From NCBI RefSeq assembly GCF_932526225.1, contig NC_064042.1, positions 13,653,040 to 13,713,039 on the forward strand: a DNA stretch of 60,000 nt, read 5' to 3'. This DNA is from Nematostella vectensis. Lineage: Eukaryota > Cnidaria > Anthozoa > Actiniaria > Edwardsiidae. Below, in pieces: positions 37,269 to 52,049 of the stretch. Made by a program: the position numbers and the translations under genes. Numbering within the stretch: the stretch's first letter is position 1; every line of letters starts with the position of its first letter. Below the pieces are notes generated by a model. It was not told the origin of the DNA and did not search any database. It saw nothing but the letters and a program-made list of their open reading frames with translations.

Positions 37269-40200
37269 ATGATGGGCCTCAGTTATGGCGAAATTGGGGA
37301 TTTATCTCGGGACGATGTTGCCTTTCGCAAGGTCCAATGTTCGCCGAGTTTTGCTTGTATCCCTCTTCATATATTCCACCCTCGCAAACTGTAAGTGTTA
37401 ATATTTTCTGTTGAGTTTAAACGTGTGTTATTATTGCCTATTGATTCTGTCAAGAATAATAGGTAAGAGCATTGTAGACATTTTGTAGTTTATGGTCAAC
37501 TAAACGGAACATTATATAGTATTTAAGCAGAAATAATATCATGCTAGTTGTGTTTTCACTTTCTTATTTGGTTTCAGTATCTTTTAAGAATTTTGTGTTT
37601 TGAGAATCCAAGTATGTGTATATAAAAGTGCTTAGACATTTCGTCAGCTAACGCTGACCTCGCAATGAAACATTTATAGTTGTCAACGATAAAAGTCATC
37701 CCGTTTGTTAATTTGCTTCTTAAATGCAACCTGAAGTTTGTGAAGAAAATACTTTTTAAGAGCAAATTTAACATCTCTTTTCATTTTATCATTTTCAATC
37801 TCAAATTTAAAATTCTTTCATTCTAATTTTCTTGTTGCTTTTCATTTTGTACCCACTAAATTAATTTAGTTATGAAACTGTTCACCAGAATTTATTTGTT
37901 TTACGCACAAACGTACGATATCACATATACTTATCACCATACTTCCTGTATGCACTCTCCTATATTCTGCTGATAAAATACTACTCTTACAGCGATAGTT
38001 CTGTCAGATAAAGTTACAAATGATCTCTTTCTTTAATTTTATTTCCTACAACCTCACACTCTGCTAAAGCACATAGCGCTGCTTTTGTCGCGCGAGATTT
38101 TGAAACTTGATTTGTATGAAGCTCTGCAATGGAAACGCCAGTGTTGCTCACTTTCATGCGCCTAAATCCCACATCCTCCCCACGGAGAACTGAAAATGAG
38201 GGGGGGAGGGGTAAAAGTGAGGCGAAGGATCTCCAAGAATCTGATAATTTAGGCTATCCATAGTGGGAATTTGAAATTACGGGGAAAGGGCGTGGGGGGA
38301 CTCTACGGCTGATTTACAAGAATTAAAATATTTGTCTTTTCCCTCGGCGAATGTTCATTGCAGAGTTTTCCGGTGGTTTTGGGGGCATTATTTGAGGAAA
38401 ATCTGTCCTGTTGGAGGGAGTACATGGGGGAATATGTATATTTTCTGGAACTGCACGTACAGAGCTTTCAGTCCGCGACATCCAGTTAAGATTTTGTCTC
38501 GAGTTAAGCCCCATCTACACTAACAATTTTTTGTTGACAACTATATTTGTTGGCATCTACACTAGCAATTTTTCATGTGTGACAACTTTAAATTGCCGAG
38601 AAAACCTGCACTATTGCATTTGAGCAACAATAGTTACCACATAAAAATTGCCGAATTTGCTCCATACACTAGCAAATAAAAATTGTCACATAAAAATTTT
38701 CAACTAAAAATTGTTAGTGTAGAGCTTTACTCAAGTACTGTGTGTAGATCACTTTTTTACCATTTTTGGTTCACGACGCACATATTCTTGTTTTTTCCAC
38801 CGCAGGATAGACAAGAAGCTGCAAACATATAAGATTTCACTGCGAATACAAGAGAGTTTTTTCGTATACAAGAGAGTTTTTTCGTATTCGATTCACGATA
38901 AATTGCGCCAAATTTCATTCGTACGTGCCTTAATTAATGTCCGTCCTTTTCTAATCTCGACTTTTGCGGATTAACGTATCACATTTTAGTGACAGTTAGT
39001 TTTATTAATTTCTTTATTTTAGGTAACAAAGCTGATAATCTGTCGTACAGGCGAGTAAGACACTTCTGATTAGCAGTGAACGACTACTAAGTTATTGTTT
39101 AATCATCAGGCGTCAAAGGCACGAACTCATTGATTGCTGCGTTATTGCCAATAATTACAGAGCCTGAGGCGTAAGATACTTTTCTTGATTTTACATTTCG
39201 TTGCCACGCGCGCCTTGGTTGCTTAGCAGCCGCTCTTAGTGTCACTCACTCGCACGGCTGCGTGACAAAAAGATCGGCTGCTAAGCAGATTACGCGCGCC
39301 TTTGTGATTTTCTATTCCCACTTGAACGCAAAAGAAAACGTAACTTTCAATTTGTTTTTGCGCTTGTGTCTGTCCGACCCTTACCTGTGTTACGTTTACT
39401 TGTTCTAAGAGAGAACCAATTTTACAAATAAAGTATACATGGTCTCATTAACAAGGGACATTTATTTCGATCGCCAACTATCATGTCATACTATATTCCT
39501 ATCCTTATGTTATTGATTAAGAGCACAAGACCCTTAAGAAGGCCTGAATAAGTCCGAAACGTTGGCATATTTGCCTCTTGGTTTTGGTTTTCCATTTTAA
39601 TCCTCATCTACAAAACAGACCAAGCCGTTCCAGAGGTACCAGAGAGCACAGCTGTTTGCTCAAGTCAACTTTTTTATCTAAAGATAGACGGTGCTACCAA
39701 GTTAATTCAGGCTACTGTGTAGCACATCCCTGTAACCAAATATTTCTAGTTCCATCCCCTCCCCTCCCCTCCCTCGGACTCATTCTCTTCCTCTGTTCCT
39801 TGGGAGACTCTGACAAACACTGCATGTTTTCAGGAGTAACCGCAAGCTGAAGCGTCTACCTGTGGATCACCCGTCATACGCATCTCTACGCCGCAGCCTC
39901 CTCTTTGAGTCTACCACCCCTGTCACTAGCAAGGTAACCATGGCAACCCTACCGCTTAGTGGGGTGACCATCTCTCCTTGATTGGCAGCCAGGCCTTACA
40001 AAGGAAACCTGTGTCAAATAACATAACAAATGTTACCTCCATAATTACCCATCAAAGCTCAGATGAAGGGCAGACTCCTTTTACATAAACTCTCGAAACC
40101 ACTTTTAACAAAAGCCTTCAATCCCGTATTGATTCATTTCACGGTTATGGGATAACGTAGCGTCATGACCAATACTTAATAGCAATGTTTTGCTTGGATT

Positions 40201-43200
40201 TCAGTGGGAAAAATGAAGGGGCGGGTTTTTACTTCGCACTAGAGCTACCATTTGAATTGCTACGGAAAGGTTTTCAGCCTTTGCAAGTTTTAATGTTGTT
40301 CAGACACCTACACACCCTCCTCACCCCCTCTGTAAATCCTGGCTACGTCTGAAACGTTTTTATTTCCCTGTTTTTGAAGACCGATTACAGTCAGTTCTGC
40401 GAAAAGAAAGGCACCCTCATGCGACTGAGCAGGCTTTACGACGGCAAGTCCCGCTATCCCAAGATGGAAAACATGCCTCATTTCCACTATGACGACGTCG
40501 AACTCGGCACAAATATACAGGTGAGTACATGCCTCGTTGCCATTATGACGACATCGAACTCGGCACAAATATACAGGTGAGTACATGCCTCGTTTCCACT
40601 ATGACGACATCGAACTCGGCACAAATATACAGGTGAGTACATGCCTCATTGCCATTATTACGACGTCGATCTCGGCATAAATATACAGGAGAGTACATGC
40701 CTCACTTCCACTATGACGACGTCGATCTCGGCATAAATATACAGGTGAGTACATGCCTCACTTCCACTATGACGACGTCGATCTCGGCATAAATATACAG
40801 GTGAGTACATGCCTCATTGCCACTATGACGACGTCGATCTCGGCACAAATATACAGGTGAGTACATGCCTCACTTCCACTATGACGACGTCGATCTCGGC
40901 ATAAATATACAGGTGAGTACATGCCTCACTTCCACTATGACGACGTCGATCTCGGCACAAATATACAGGTGAGTACATGCCTCGTTTCCATTATGACGAC
41001 ATCGAACTCGGCATAAATATACAGGTAAGTACATTCCTCGTTTCCATTATGACGACATCGAACTCGGCACAAATATACAGGAGAGTACATGCCTCATTTC
41101 CATTATGACGACATCGAACTCGGCACAAATATACAGATGAGTACATGCCACGTTTCCACTATTACGACATCGAACTCATCACAAATACACAGGTGAATAC
41201 ATGCCTTTTAGAGGGTTTTTTTCGGGACTCCTACTTTAATCGTGTCGTATGGAACAATCTGCTGTAAATATTCGATCTTCTCCCACTATTGAATATTTAA
41301 AGAAAACCTAAACAAGCTTTACTTAAATCTGCTAGTTGCCGCCTCTGAGGCTGAAAGGATACGATGTGCGACGCACATTTCATTCTAAGTTTAAGATAAA
41401 AAAGCATTCGCAGTAGGAACCTGTATGATAACTAGTCTGCATTTTTATCTTAACACTGCAGACCTGGTGGGGTTGTAAGTTGCGAAGGGAATCTGTATTC
41501 TTTTTGTTTTGTGTGTTTCAACAAAATATAGAGAGCACCGCATTGCCATATTTGGTATCCATAACCTCACAAACCTCGCTCACGCATCACGCATTCAATT
41601 AACCACGCATCGCGTGAAATCCATTTTCACCCACCCTATTAGGAGAGGGGCCTGGGTTTGTGTCCACTGGCTACTTCCTGCGCAACCTCTTCCCAAGGGT
41701 CTTCTGGGTAATTTTCAATATGGCGTCTATTGAAAATAACCCAGAACACCCTGGGGACGAGGTTGCTTGCTGCGCTGCTGCCGAGATCGTAAACCGTTTT
41801 CTTCATTTTTTTTGTCTACGACATTTTCTTCTCTGTGCTTTTAATTTCCTAGTGGGTTCGGTATTTTTTGAAAGTCAGCCAAAATATTTATATTCTCATC
41901 ATATTAAGAGCATGAATACATTTATGAGAATTGTCTCCCGCCTTTATTATGGCTCGAGTTTCCTTCAATGTTATAAATTATAAATCGTCGTGAAACATTT
42001 CAAGCCAACAATTCAGATAACAAAAGTGTACAGAATGTCAAACCGTGAAATTATGTTTCGTTTAGCTTTTGGAAAATGATCAACTGAGCAAAGAAATGCA
42101 TGAAACTATTTTGAAAAGTCCCTCCTTAGTGCTCAAATTCCCTATGATGAAAACAAATGCAAATCTTGATGTATACAAATAAGCTTTATTGCAGAAGGCT
42201 CGATGTGGGACCTTAGCTGTTATGTGTTTTATCAGAAGAATATCCGTCATTTTTGAAGGGCTTGTACAAGTATTTCCAGGCAGCCTTCAAAGGCTGAAGC
42301 GAAAGAACATGTGAATTATTATTCTCTGCTATCAGTAGGTCGCTTCCATACATTATTGTTTTATTGTTGTTGTGCATAAGAAATTTGTATTTCACATGAT
42401 TTATTATTTGCGAGGCTAAGACAGATTCTGGGTTCATATTCGCAGGCTTCTCTCTACGAATCTCAGGAGACCGACAAGAAATACTTGGAGGACGACCAAA
42501 CAAGCCTTCTGGTAAGAGACTATATTTAGTGTGCTTTCTTTGTTTTTAACGAATTTAAGAAATGAAATGAAAAAACTCGAACTTTTCAATACCAATGACT
42601 TCCAATAAGAACATTTCCAAATGCGCATGTGATGTTCTTGTTTAGTCTCAAGGATTTTTGTGGACATTTATGTTATCTTTAGCTTTGGGAATTTTATTGT
42701 TTTTTTTGTCACATGGGCACCCAGTCTTAATGAAATGTAACATTACATTTTCTGCATTTTCCTCCTCATTTCTGACTGCTCTTTGTTAAAATATACAACA
42801 TAAGGTCTGATTCCGCTAGTAAATCGATTTTTGACAAAACTAAATATTTTTACAGGACTTCAATTCACTGAATCTGTGAGGAGATTCAGTTGAGGTGTAA
42901 TTTCTAACCATTAGAAACCTTAGAATCTTGTCACCTGTTGGTAATGAAATACGTATACTTATTTTGCAAATGACTTTATCACCTGAAAATTACAATTTGA
43001 CTTTTAACGAAGGGAAGGGGTGGGGCTGGTTGTGTGGGGCCTGTCCCGAGGCTCTCCTATCGTTATTTTCTTGCACTACCCCAGTCTAGACCCAGCAATA
43101 TTTTACTGTTCAATGTTGCGTGACGCTGCGAGGTGTTGTGTGACGTTGTGGGGTAGTGCCTGACGCTGTGATGTGTTGCCGTGACATTGTTAGGTCATGT

Positions 43201-46200
43201 GTGACACTACGTGGTGTTGCGTGACGTTGCGAGGTTCTTCGTCAATATTCCCCTTCGTTGTTGGTTAGTCGAGCAGACGAGCAAAGTTACGCTACCAACT
43301 AGACGATGTTTTAGCTGTCATCATAGCTAATTCATGTTTTTTCTTGTGTCCTAAGGTGTACGTGGAATGTCGTGCGAAGTCCTGGATTCTTCGTAGAACT
43401 CTGGAGAACTTTTCAGCTTTAGACAAGCAAATCCACAGGTATGAGCCGACCCAGACCCTATACCGAAAGGGGCGGAGCGAGAAATAAATTATGATGGAGT
43501 CCAGTAAATAGAAAGTTCTACACGACACAAAGCTAGATAACGCAATTTAATTTCTTGGCATGATAAAGAAGAGTGTCTCGGTTCACCTGATACTGGCCGC
43601 TGCACTGGCTACGGCCTTGAGATCGTCACTGTGGCAAATGCCTCGGTTCGCCACATTTCGCCAGGCTAGTCTCTGGTTAAGATGCAAAGCACATACCCTC
43701 CCCTCCCCCTTTACCCAGGTGTTGAATCGATAATTTACCCCGGTAGATGGTCAAAGAAGCAAGAAGTTTCTGGCAAGTCTTTTACTGGCTTCATCACGTC
43801 AGTCATAATCTAAAAGTCAATTGGATTGGCTAATTTTACGTCACTGTCATGAAGCCGGTGCTACACTTTTATCACGTAGTTAGCGTCATCCTCAGAACTC
43901 ACCGAAGGATCTGATAGGTTAACAACTGTCACACCACGGATTTGCTGTAATCTGATTGGGTGATAATAGTCACACGGCCACAGACTTGTGGAGACGTTTT
44001 GTTGACTCAAACCATTTGGCGCTAGACATTTCCTTGGAGACAGTTTGTGTAGTTTTAAATGACTTAGGTTTTGTTAGCACAAGTAACTTCTAACGCTATA
44101 TTTTGATGCGAAAGTTAATTTGTGGTTTTATTAGAAGTTCTATAATTACATTGTTTCTCTTATATTGGTTATCAAATTGTCAGTGGAACAGGAACGAAAA
44201 ACGACCAAAAATGTTATAGTACCGGCTGTTTTTAGTCGAACTTTTGTACCAGATCGTGTAAATTCAAAAAGCAAAAGCTTATCATTTATCTCAAGTTCAG
44301 AACATCCTTTTTTTTTTCGAGTTGGTATGTTTGTAGCTTTAGCCATTTTTGACAATTCCAATCTCTTTTTTTTTTTGGCTCATGACTTGTCAACTCTGCT
44401 AGCATTTCTACTATATCTTTCCACTGTTTGTATAAATTTCCTACACATTCACCTCCCTTGCACGTTTCTTTAATCTTCCACACATAAGCATAGCATTTCG
44501 TGCTTCTTGTATTTAACTATTCCTTGATTAAATCATTCGATTTACCCTTCAGGCGTCATATTAATCCTTCTACAATCCCAAACAAACAAACAGATTAGCT
44601 CTCGACGGAAGGGGGTATTTGTAGAACGCCAAGTCTGAACCATACTTCAGTCTCACCAGCGCCAGACACGTACATTATATGTCCTCTGAGTAACATGCTA
44701 CCGATGCATGACTTCGATGCACCGTGCATCGCAGATTTAGCGAGTGCTTTACAATGTTGCCAGTCAGAACATGATTTTTGGTAAGACAGAACACTAATTC
44801 TTAGCTTCTAAGGATTAATATGATTGTTACTTGACATGTGCGAATAGCGGAGGACATTTAACTCGGCTTTACTTATAGCGAGTCTATGTAGGTAGGGAAC
44901 ATATGAGAGTACTTTGTTATACACAGCGCAAAAGGAAGTATTTTCAGTGTAGGGGTGGGAAAATTCAGGAAAACACGATTTAGTGGTACTGCTTTTATTT
45001 TGACAAAATTGTTCAGGTTTTTATCTCACCCAAAACACAATGTTTGAAAAAATCATCACCGACGTTCTTAGCGCCAGCAGTGTTAAATTTTTTTATACCC
45101 TCTTTTCAGAATAACACCCTTCTTTCCCTTCCTCTCTTTACCACATGTATTCGACCTTTTCAGTGTTATAATGGCTGATTTATCATAAGTTTTGTGTTTT
45201 GTCACTGTGTATGTTGACCTGTTTACAGAAGCCTTTGCTTGTAGATAAAATATGTTGTTTAGCTATTTCGGTGTATCAAATGCACGGTGCTTTGAACGAC
45301 TTTGTACCGTCTTTTGCGATTTTCTAACGTGTGCAGTGCAACAATTTGCGCAATTTCTTGTGTTAAAGCTATTGTGTTATGTTCTTTAAAAGGGCTATGC
45401 TACGAGTTTTCCGTGGGCCAAGCTTCCTAAGCAACCCTCCATTAGAAGAGACAGGAATTTCCCTGAAGAATTCAGTTTAATCTTTGTTTAAACTTTGTTT
45501 ATCGAGGGTAACATATTTAACCGAATATTCAGTTTTCTAATATATGGCCCTCGGTTAGTAAGCACTGTCACTGGGGGTGGTCACTGGCAGAGGGTTTATT
45601 GCGTCCCCAGTGGTTCTTTTACGTCCCTCCGGTTCAGGTTAGTGTAGTGCAGCTTGAAGAGACGGGACCTCCGGTTTAGTGTCCTTATCCGAGAAGACTG
45701 GAAACACGGGAGAATAACTTCAACTCACTTGTGACACAAATTATTCGAATCAAGGCAGGAACCCGGAAAAAATCCCCAGTTTGAGCCAGGATTCGAACCT
45801 GGGCCACAGCGGTGAGAGGCCGACGCGCTAACACTAGGCCACCCGTGCTTCATATCCCATATTAGTCTATAATTTTATTTGCCGCCTGATGTTTTGAACA
45901 CTTCAAACTTTAGCGGTGTCCGAAAGAAAACGTAAAACCCCATGCGCAGACTAGATGCGCAGTTGGTGATGTGGCACTGATGATTTATGAGCCTTAACCT
46001 GGTGCAATGTTATGTTGTCATTATTTTCTTATACTTTTGGCAGAACCTTTAAACACTTTGGAATTAGTATCAACATGATTTGTATTTATTTATAATGTTT
46101 CGTTGTTGATATGAGACTGTAAGTAATGGAACTTTAATCTCAATATGATCTGCTAGGTGTGATTTGTTTTGTTATTGAAGTGTGCCACTTTTGTCACTGT

Positions 46201-49200
46201 GTGTATTGCTCGTACTGGGTGTTTAACCATACGGTACCCACATTTCTTTAAGTAATGCAGTGTTTTTTTAACACACGCTTGTATTCTTCTTTGTAGGTGC
46301 TTATTCGACCGCAAGTTCAGTCGTTTAAAGCCCCTTCACGAGACACTGAACGGCGACAATCAGAACAGACAGAGCATGGTATGCTTAAAAATAATACTCT
46401 GTATCTCACGTTTTTGTTAGAATGTTTTCATGTGTTAAAACTGTAGTGGTCCTCCAAATATGGGGTGGGGGGTGGGGGTACGATTTAGAAACATTAAGAA
46501 AATATTAGTAGGGCTTAATGTATTATTACACGAGGCGCGAGATATCTTACATGCGTAATTGTATGACTGTTCCTTGTCCTATTTATGATAAGTTATTTAT
46601 CATTATTATATCGTGTGTCTGTTGAAGGTTGCATGCACGTTATTGCCTTCTGTTAATTTACCTGTTTGTTTTATGGTTCTATGTATCATGGTGTTGCGTA
46701 TGTCTTGCAGGAGGTGCGCGATATATTGCGGGCATTATTGCCTTTTGTTAATTTACCTGTTTATTTTATTGGTACTATGTATCATTGTGTTGCGTATGTG
46801 TTGCAGGAGGTGCGCGATATGTTGCGAGCGTTATTGCCTTTTGTTAATTGCCCTGTTTGTTTTATGGTACTGTGTATCATTGTGTTGTGTATGTGTTGCA
46901 GGAGGTGCGCGATATGTTGCAGGCGTACTTGTTGCGTCTATCCGAGATTGCTGACAATGTCATGAACTGCGGTCCGGTGCTCAACTGGTTCGAGGTAAGA
47001 ACAAAACTTTCATAAAACATTGATTATACCCTTTGTCTGAATTGTAAAGTTGTTGTTTTGGTCGTATTTTGGAAGAAATAGTTTTGCTCTCATACTTTGA
47101 TAAGTTTTAGTTGCATTGTATTTCTTTCTTTGCCTCAAGGTCCTTAAAGTCCTTAGATCCGACTTGCGTTATTTTGTTGTTTTTGTTTTGAATATTCAAA
47201 ACTCTCTTCATTCTTAAACAAATACAACCCTCCCTTTATTATTTGATTCTTCAAAAAACTAGATTTAAACGGATTTAATTCCCTATTGAGCCTAGGAATA
47301 GGAATTCGTGCGTCACGCGAGTCGGATTCACGGACTTTAACGGCCTCAGGTCCTTTTTTTTCTGGCCGCCGTCGACGAAGCTGTTTGCCTCTAAGCTATC
47401 GTTCTGCCTGCATATGTAGATAGACAACCGAGGCAACCATCTTCTGCTGACGGATGAGTCCGCGATCAACGTACCCGGGATAGCGGCAGCTCACGTGATC
47501 AAGCGATACCATGCGCAAGCTGCAGATGAAATTTCTCTCGAGGTGGGTACCCTGTGTTTTATGTTAGCTGCATAAGCCTGGGGGAGTAGTTTTCCAAACT
47601 TGTTTTCAGTTATCAACCTTTTTATAAAACCGACACCAGAGACAAAGTATGGTTCTATTCTCCCAATATGGGAATTTTTTTTTTCGGACAGACACAATTT
47701 CAATCGAAATGCACACACCCAGTCTAGATATCGATTAATCGAAAAATATCGATTTTATCAAAAGTACGCAATGAACCAATTCAACAACAATTCAACTTTT
47801 TAAGCGAAGGGATAATTAAATTCTCTCGGAAACGATACGAGGGATCGATTTTTCCGCGAAAAACAAACAAATAAACAGAATCGATGGGTTTCGACGTAAT
47901 AGTCAAAGTTGCTCTGATTGAGTGAGCCATTGAGACGAGTCTTGGGTCGTGTAAGAGACGGGTAAAGGGAGGATTTGGATGGGTAACGGGGGATTAAGAC
48001 GAATAAATGGGGCCTTGGGCCGTGTAAGGGGTGCGGGGGGGGGGGAGGGGGGGGGGGGGTGGGGTCGGGCTGGCATTAGGACGAATAAGGGGGAGAGGCA
48101 TTATAGATTATAGATTGGAAAGATGGGTGTGTAAACGTCCGAGGCGAGGAAACCATATGGCGCCAGTAGGGTGTTCTCAGAAGTAACCTTGAATGACATT
48201 AAACAAATCTGAAAACAGCTCTTGTCTGTTGCTTGAGAGGCCTCTCTGCGCTCCCTAAACATTATCATCTGGAAAACAGTGAAAGTGGTTTCATTTTATG
48301 TACAATGAACTTATATACTTTCTTGTATCACAAATCTCGCGTGACATATTTGCATGATGCCACTTCAGAACTATTTTGCCGCGCTATTCAAGTCTCCTCT
48401 TTCCCCGACCTTAGTATAGTAATCGACACATGGCCTCACTCACCTCTTTGTTAAGCTCCTATGAAGTGGAAATCCCTTTAAAACGAGGTGTTAATAGACT
48501 AAGCCGAGTAATTTTAGTGTGTAATTGTGCATGTGTGCTTTGGAGAATGTCTGAATTGTAAGCCGCGTGTGCCGAAATGTCAACTTGTCACATCTGCTTC
48601 TATCATGCAAACTTATAAAAGGGCTGCTTCCTCTTAAGCTAGGGACTTTAGCGGCCGGGAAACCCTAGGCCAATATCGTTACTATGTCGACATTTATTGG
48701 GGAAAGGCAGGTAATGTTTTTTATTGATTTAATTCATTCTGGGTTATAGTTTCTTTTTAATGCTTGTTTGAGATCAAATTTTGTGGACTATTCCCTTTCT
48801 GCCTGATTTTTTAGTTGATAAACTTCCCTGCTTTATACCCGGCTTACGTAGACTAGTTTTTCCAACAGCGTGTATTAGTAGTTGGGCTAATTTTATGAGT
48901 TTTTTATTCCTTGATAAGCATGGCGAAATGGTTTTCAGAAAGGTAAAAACTGCAATATTTGTGTTTATTATTCCCTTGGTTTACCGTTAATATAGCTTCA
49001 CTGTGTTTTAGTGTTTATTTTGAATTCTAGATTTCACCGAGATCATCAGCGTCGATGTTTTGTATAAAAAACACACTTCTTCACGACGGAATCAGCATGA
49101 TAACTATTGAAAATTCCCTAAATGCTTTCTGTTTCACTTTGAAACAATTACATGAGCTTATTTTTTTTTCTTGTGTTCTGTTCTTTATAAAGTTGCCTTA

Positions 49201-51979
49201 CAAAAGCTTTATCAATTATGGTTATCAAGCGTACTTAAACTCTCATTTATTCAGATGTAACACCTGTTTAAGAGTTTGCGAGTTGAAACAATACGCAAAT
49301 AGTAGCCCAATAGAGTATTCTTTTTTCTTTATCTTTGTCTATATATGACACATTGTGAGAGTAAAACTCGCAGCCGGCTTTCTAGACAACTAAATACATC
49401 TGGCCTAGTTGCCAAGAAAATCCGAGCTTAAAATTACTTCTATTGTCGAGAATGCTGCGTTATTTTGAGGTATTGCCTCCAACGAATGTATGCTAAAACT
49501 TTTTTTTTTATAAACAAACACACACACAAATGAAGCGACTAACAATGGCGATTGGAGCTTAAATAACAACTCATTTTTATTGGCAGTTGAGTCTTTCTGT
49601 TGGTTTTCTTTCATCTCCCAGAAACTTTCATTTTTAGGTTGTTTTTCATTATGATGCCATAGACAGTTTCACTCTAGTTTATTTTAGCCACAAATTCAGC
49701 AAAATGGTTCTAAATCGACAAACAAATTCTGTTGTAACTGTGTATCGAAATAACTTCTAAACTTCTTAGTAAATAAAAGAGAAAAACGTCGATATTAGTG
49801 CACAAAATTGCTTGTCTCATCTTTAATCTTTCTCAAAAAATATCCTCGTGAATTTAAGTGTTATATTGACAGCGTGTTGTTCTAACATCTTGAATACTTT
49901 GCGGTAACTTCTAAACAGAGGTGGTTTTGTCAAAGGAGCGTTTTTCTCTGTAGTTGTCAGCGCGTGGCTGCTGAATCGCTCTCGACCTCTACACTCGTCT
50001 ATTGTATTCTAATCGCGGGAAATGCTACTTTATATGCGCTCTGCCAACAGTAGGGTTCTGATTAGCTTTTGCATACCATAACAGTGCTGTTTCTACATTT
50101 CTGCGGCTGAGTTCTAGCCTGTAATTGCAACCCGTTTCTTTGAAAACGCCGTATGTAAAGTTTGTGTCTGTTTGCTTCTCACTACGATCATGAGGTAGGT
50201 TTATTGACTTTCGTATTTGCTGTTTTTTCGCGGTTTGGGACTTTGAATTCGTTAATCTCGTTTCACTTGCTTGCCCTCTGAAGCTTTGCTTCTTTTTTTT
50301 CCCTCGGAATCTTCTTTGTCTAGCCCTTAGAAATAATTTTGCTGCGTAGTTTTAAAAATCTATCGCTCAAAAAAATTGGATTTTGGTTTTAAATATTTTA
50401 GGGTTTTTTTCTGTTAGAAAACCCACTATGAAAACTAGATGTGTCGAAAGTAGAAAAGCATGCGTACCGCTAGAATTGCAGGAATTCAAAACACTTTTAA
50501 CTCTTATGAAAGGAATACTCATTCATTAACTTAGGCCAAGTGTATTCTTCAGGTTCATGCGATGAACACAAATATTTGGATAAATATTAACATAACTTTG
50601 CGCATTAACTTTTCTATGGCTCTAATCGGAATTAAATGGGATTAAATGTTTATTAAATGAGGCTTTTCTTCGGAAATGCGACCATAAATAGCCTTCAGTT
50701 TGATCACAAACGGAAATTTTAAAGCTCTGGGAAAATGTAGCGGTCACTTTTAATATTTCTGTTAACTGCCATCTTGACTGGCCGGGCTGAACGGCCAAAT
50801 AGACTTTAAAAAAATCGTTATAAAAATATTCGTTCCATAAAAAAAACATTGCACTAAAGGTGGTTCAATATAAAAAATAAAGCAATAGAATTCAATTTAT
50901 CTGTAAAAGTTTTACGAATGTAGCTTTAGATTATATAATTGTAGCAATTGCTTAAATCTATTTAAGTTTTTGTGGCGGAAGTTTTGATGAGTTGAAGACT
51001 GATTCCGTGAGTTGCGGCCGTAACGGCCTTGCATCCATGAATTGAACATTTCAGAGTCACCGATATTTTTCCCGATAGATTACATAATTCTACGAAAAAA
51101 GAGGCTTAAACCACAGCTGAGTCTACCCACCCTTGACACCATTTTGCAACTCGCTACTTCCCATGTCTTTTGTCTATAAAATCCCTTATTGCACTAGCCG
51201 AATCCTAGTATGCTAGTAAATGTTTTATGAATGCTAAGCAAGCGCCGTCTCACGAGCAAATCTATGGTAAGCAAACTGCAATGAGGTTTAAAAGAAAATC
51301 TGAGTAGGGCTAGTATGATCGTATAGTTGTTTTTCTTCTGGGGATGCAAAAAGAATAGGAACCGATTCGACTCGAGACTCGAATCTTACTCTAATTAGTT
51401 ACACGGTATGCTGAGTATGATCCATCTATGATCTTTGATAGTTGAAATATCTCACGAATGAGTAACCGCCAAGTTTAATGGGGTAGATTCATACGCAACA
51501 ACGTATGACGGAGACCCCCCAAGTTATGGTATGGCGTGATGAAGTGTTGTTTACATTAGAAAAGGCCTTCTTTGTAGAAAATCAACTAATAAGTAGTATA
51601 GCTCTCATCAAGTCTAAGTTCGTGTGCTTTTCTTTTTTAGGTGGGTGATATCATCTCGATAATCGACATGCCCCCTGTTGATGAAAGCATTTGGTGGCGA
51701 GGAAAACGAGGATTCGAGGTAGGGCCGTTTTTCCCTCGTTTCTTTCACTACCGCCAATTTCTTTTACTGCGATTCAAAAGCCTGTGGTGTTAATTTGTAT
51801 GTATTGAATGATTTTTCCTTGCATAGGTTGGTTTCTTTCCCAGTCAATGTGTTGAAGTTATCGGAGATTATTCGAACAAGCTGCCTCTACCAACGTCTGC
51901 CGGGATGCATGTTCCAATGAAACCAGGTATAAATCATCATCATCATCGTCTTCGTCACCACCACCACCACCATCATCAT

Positions 51980-52049
<70 letters not shown>

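Noticed and set aside
37284-37390. Alternative frame of the first RhoGAP exon that looks like a signal peptide
   Set aside because: Its phase does not join exon 39834-39933, whereas the frame from 37269 does.
39535-39580. Hammerhead ribozyme core (GGCCTGAATAAGTCCGAAAC)
   Set aside because: The CUGANGA core is broken (CTGAATA) and no closing stems could be drawn.
45781-45849. Functional tRNA-Glu gene
   Set aside because: The acceptor arms do not pair and the sequence continues into a SINE body.
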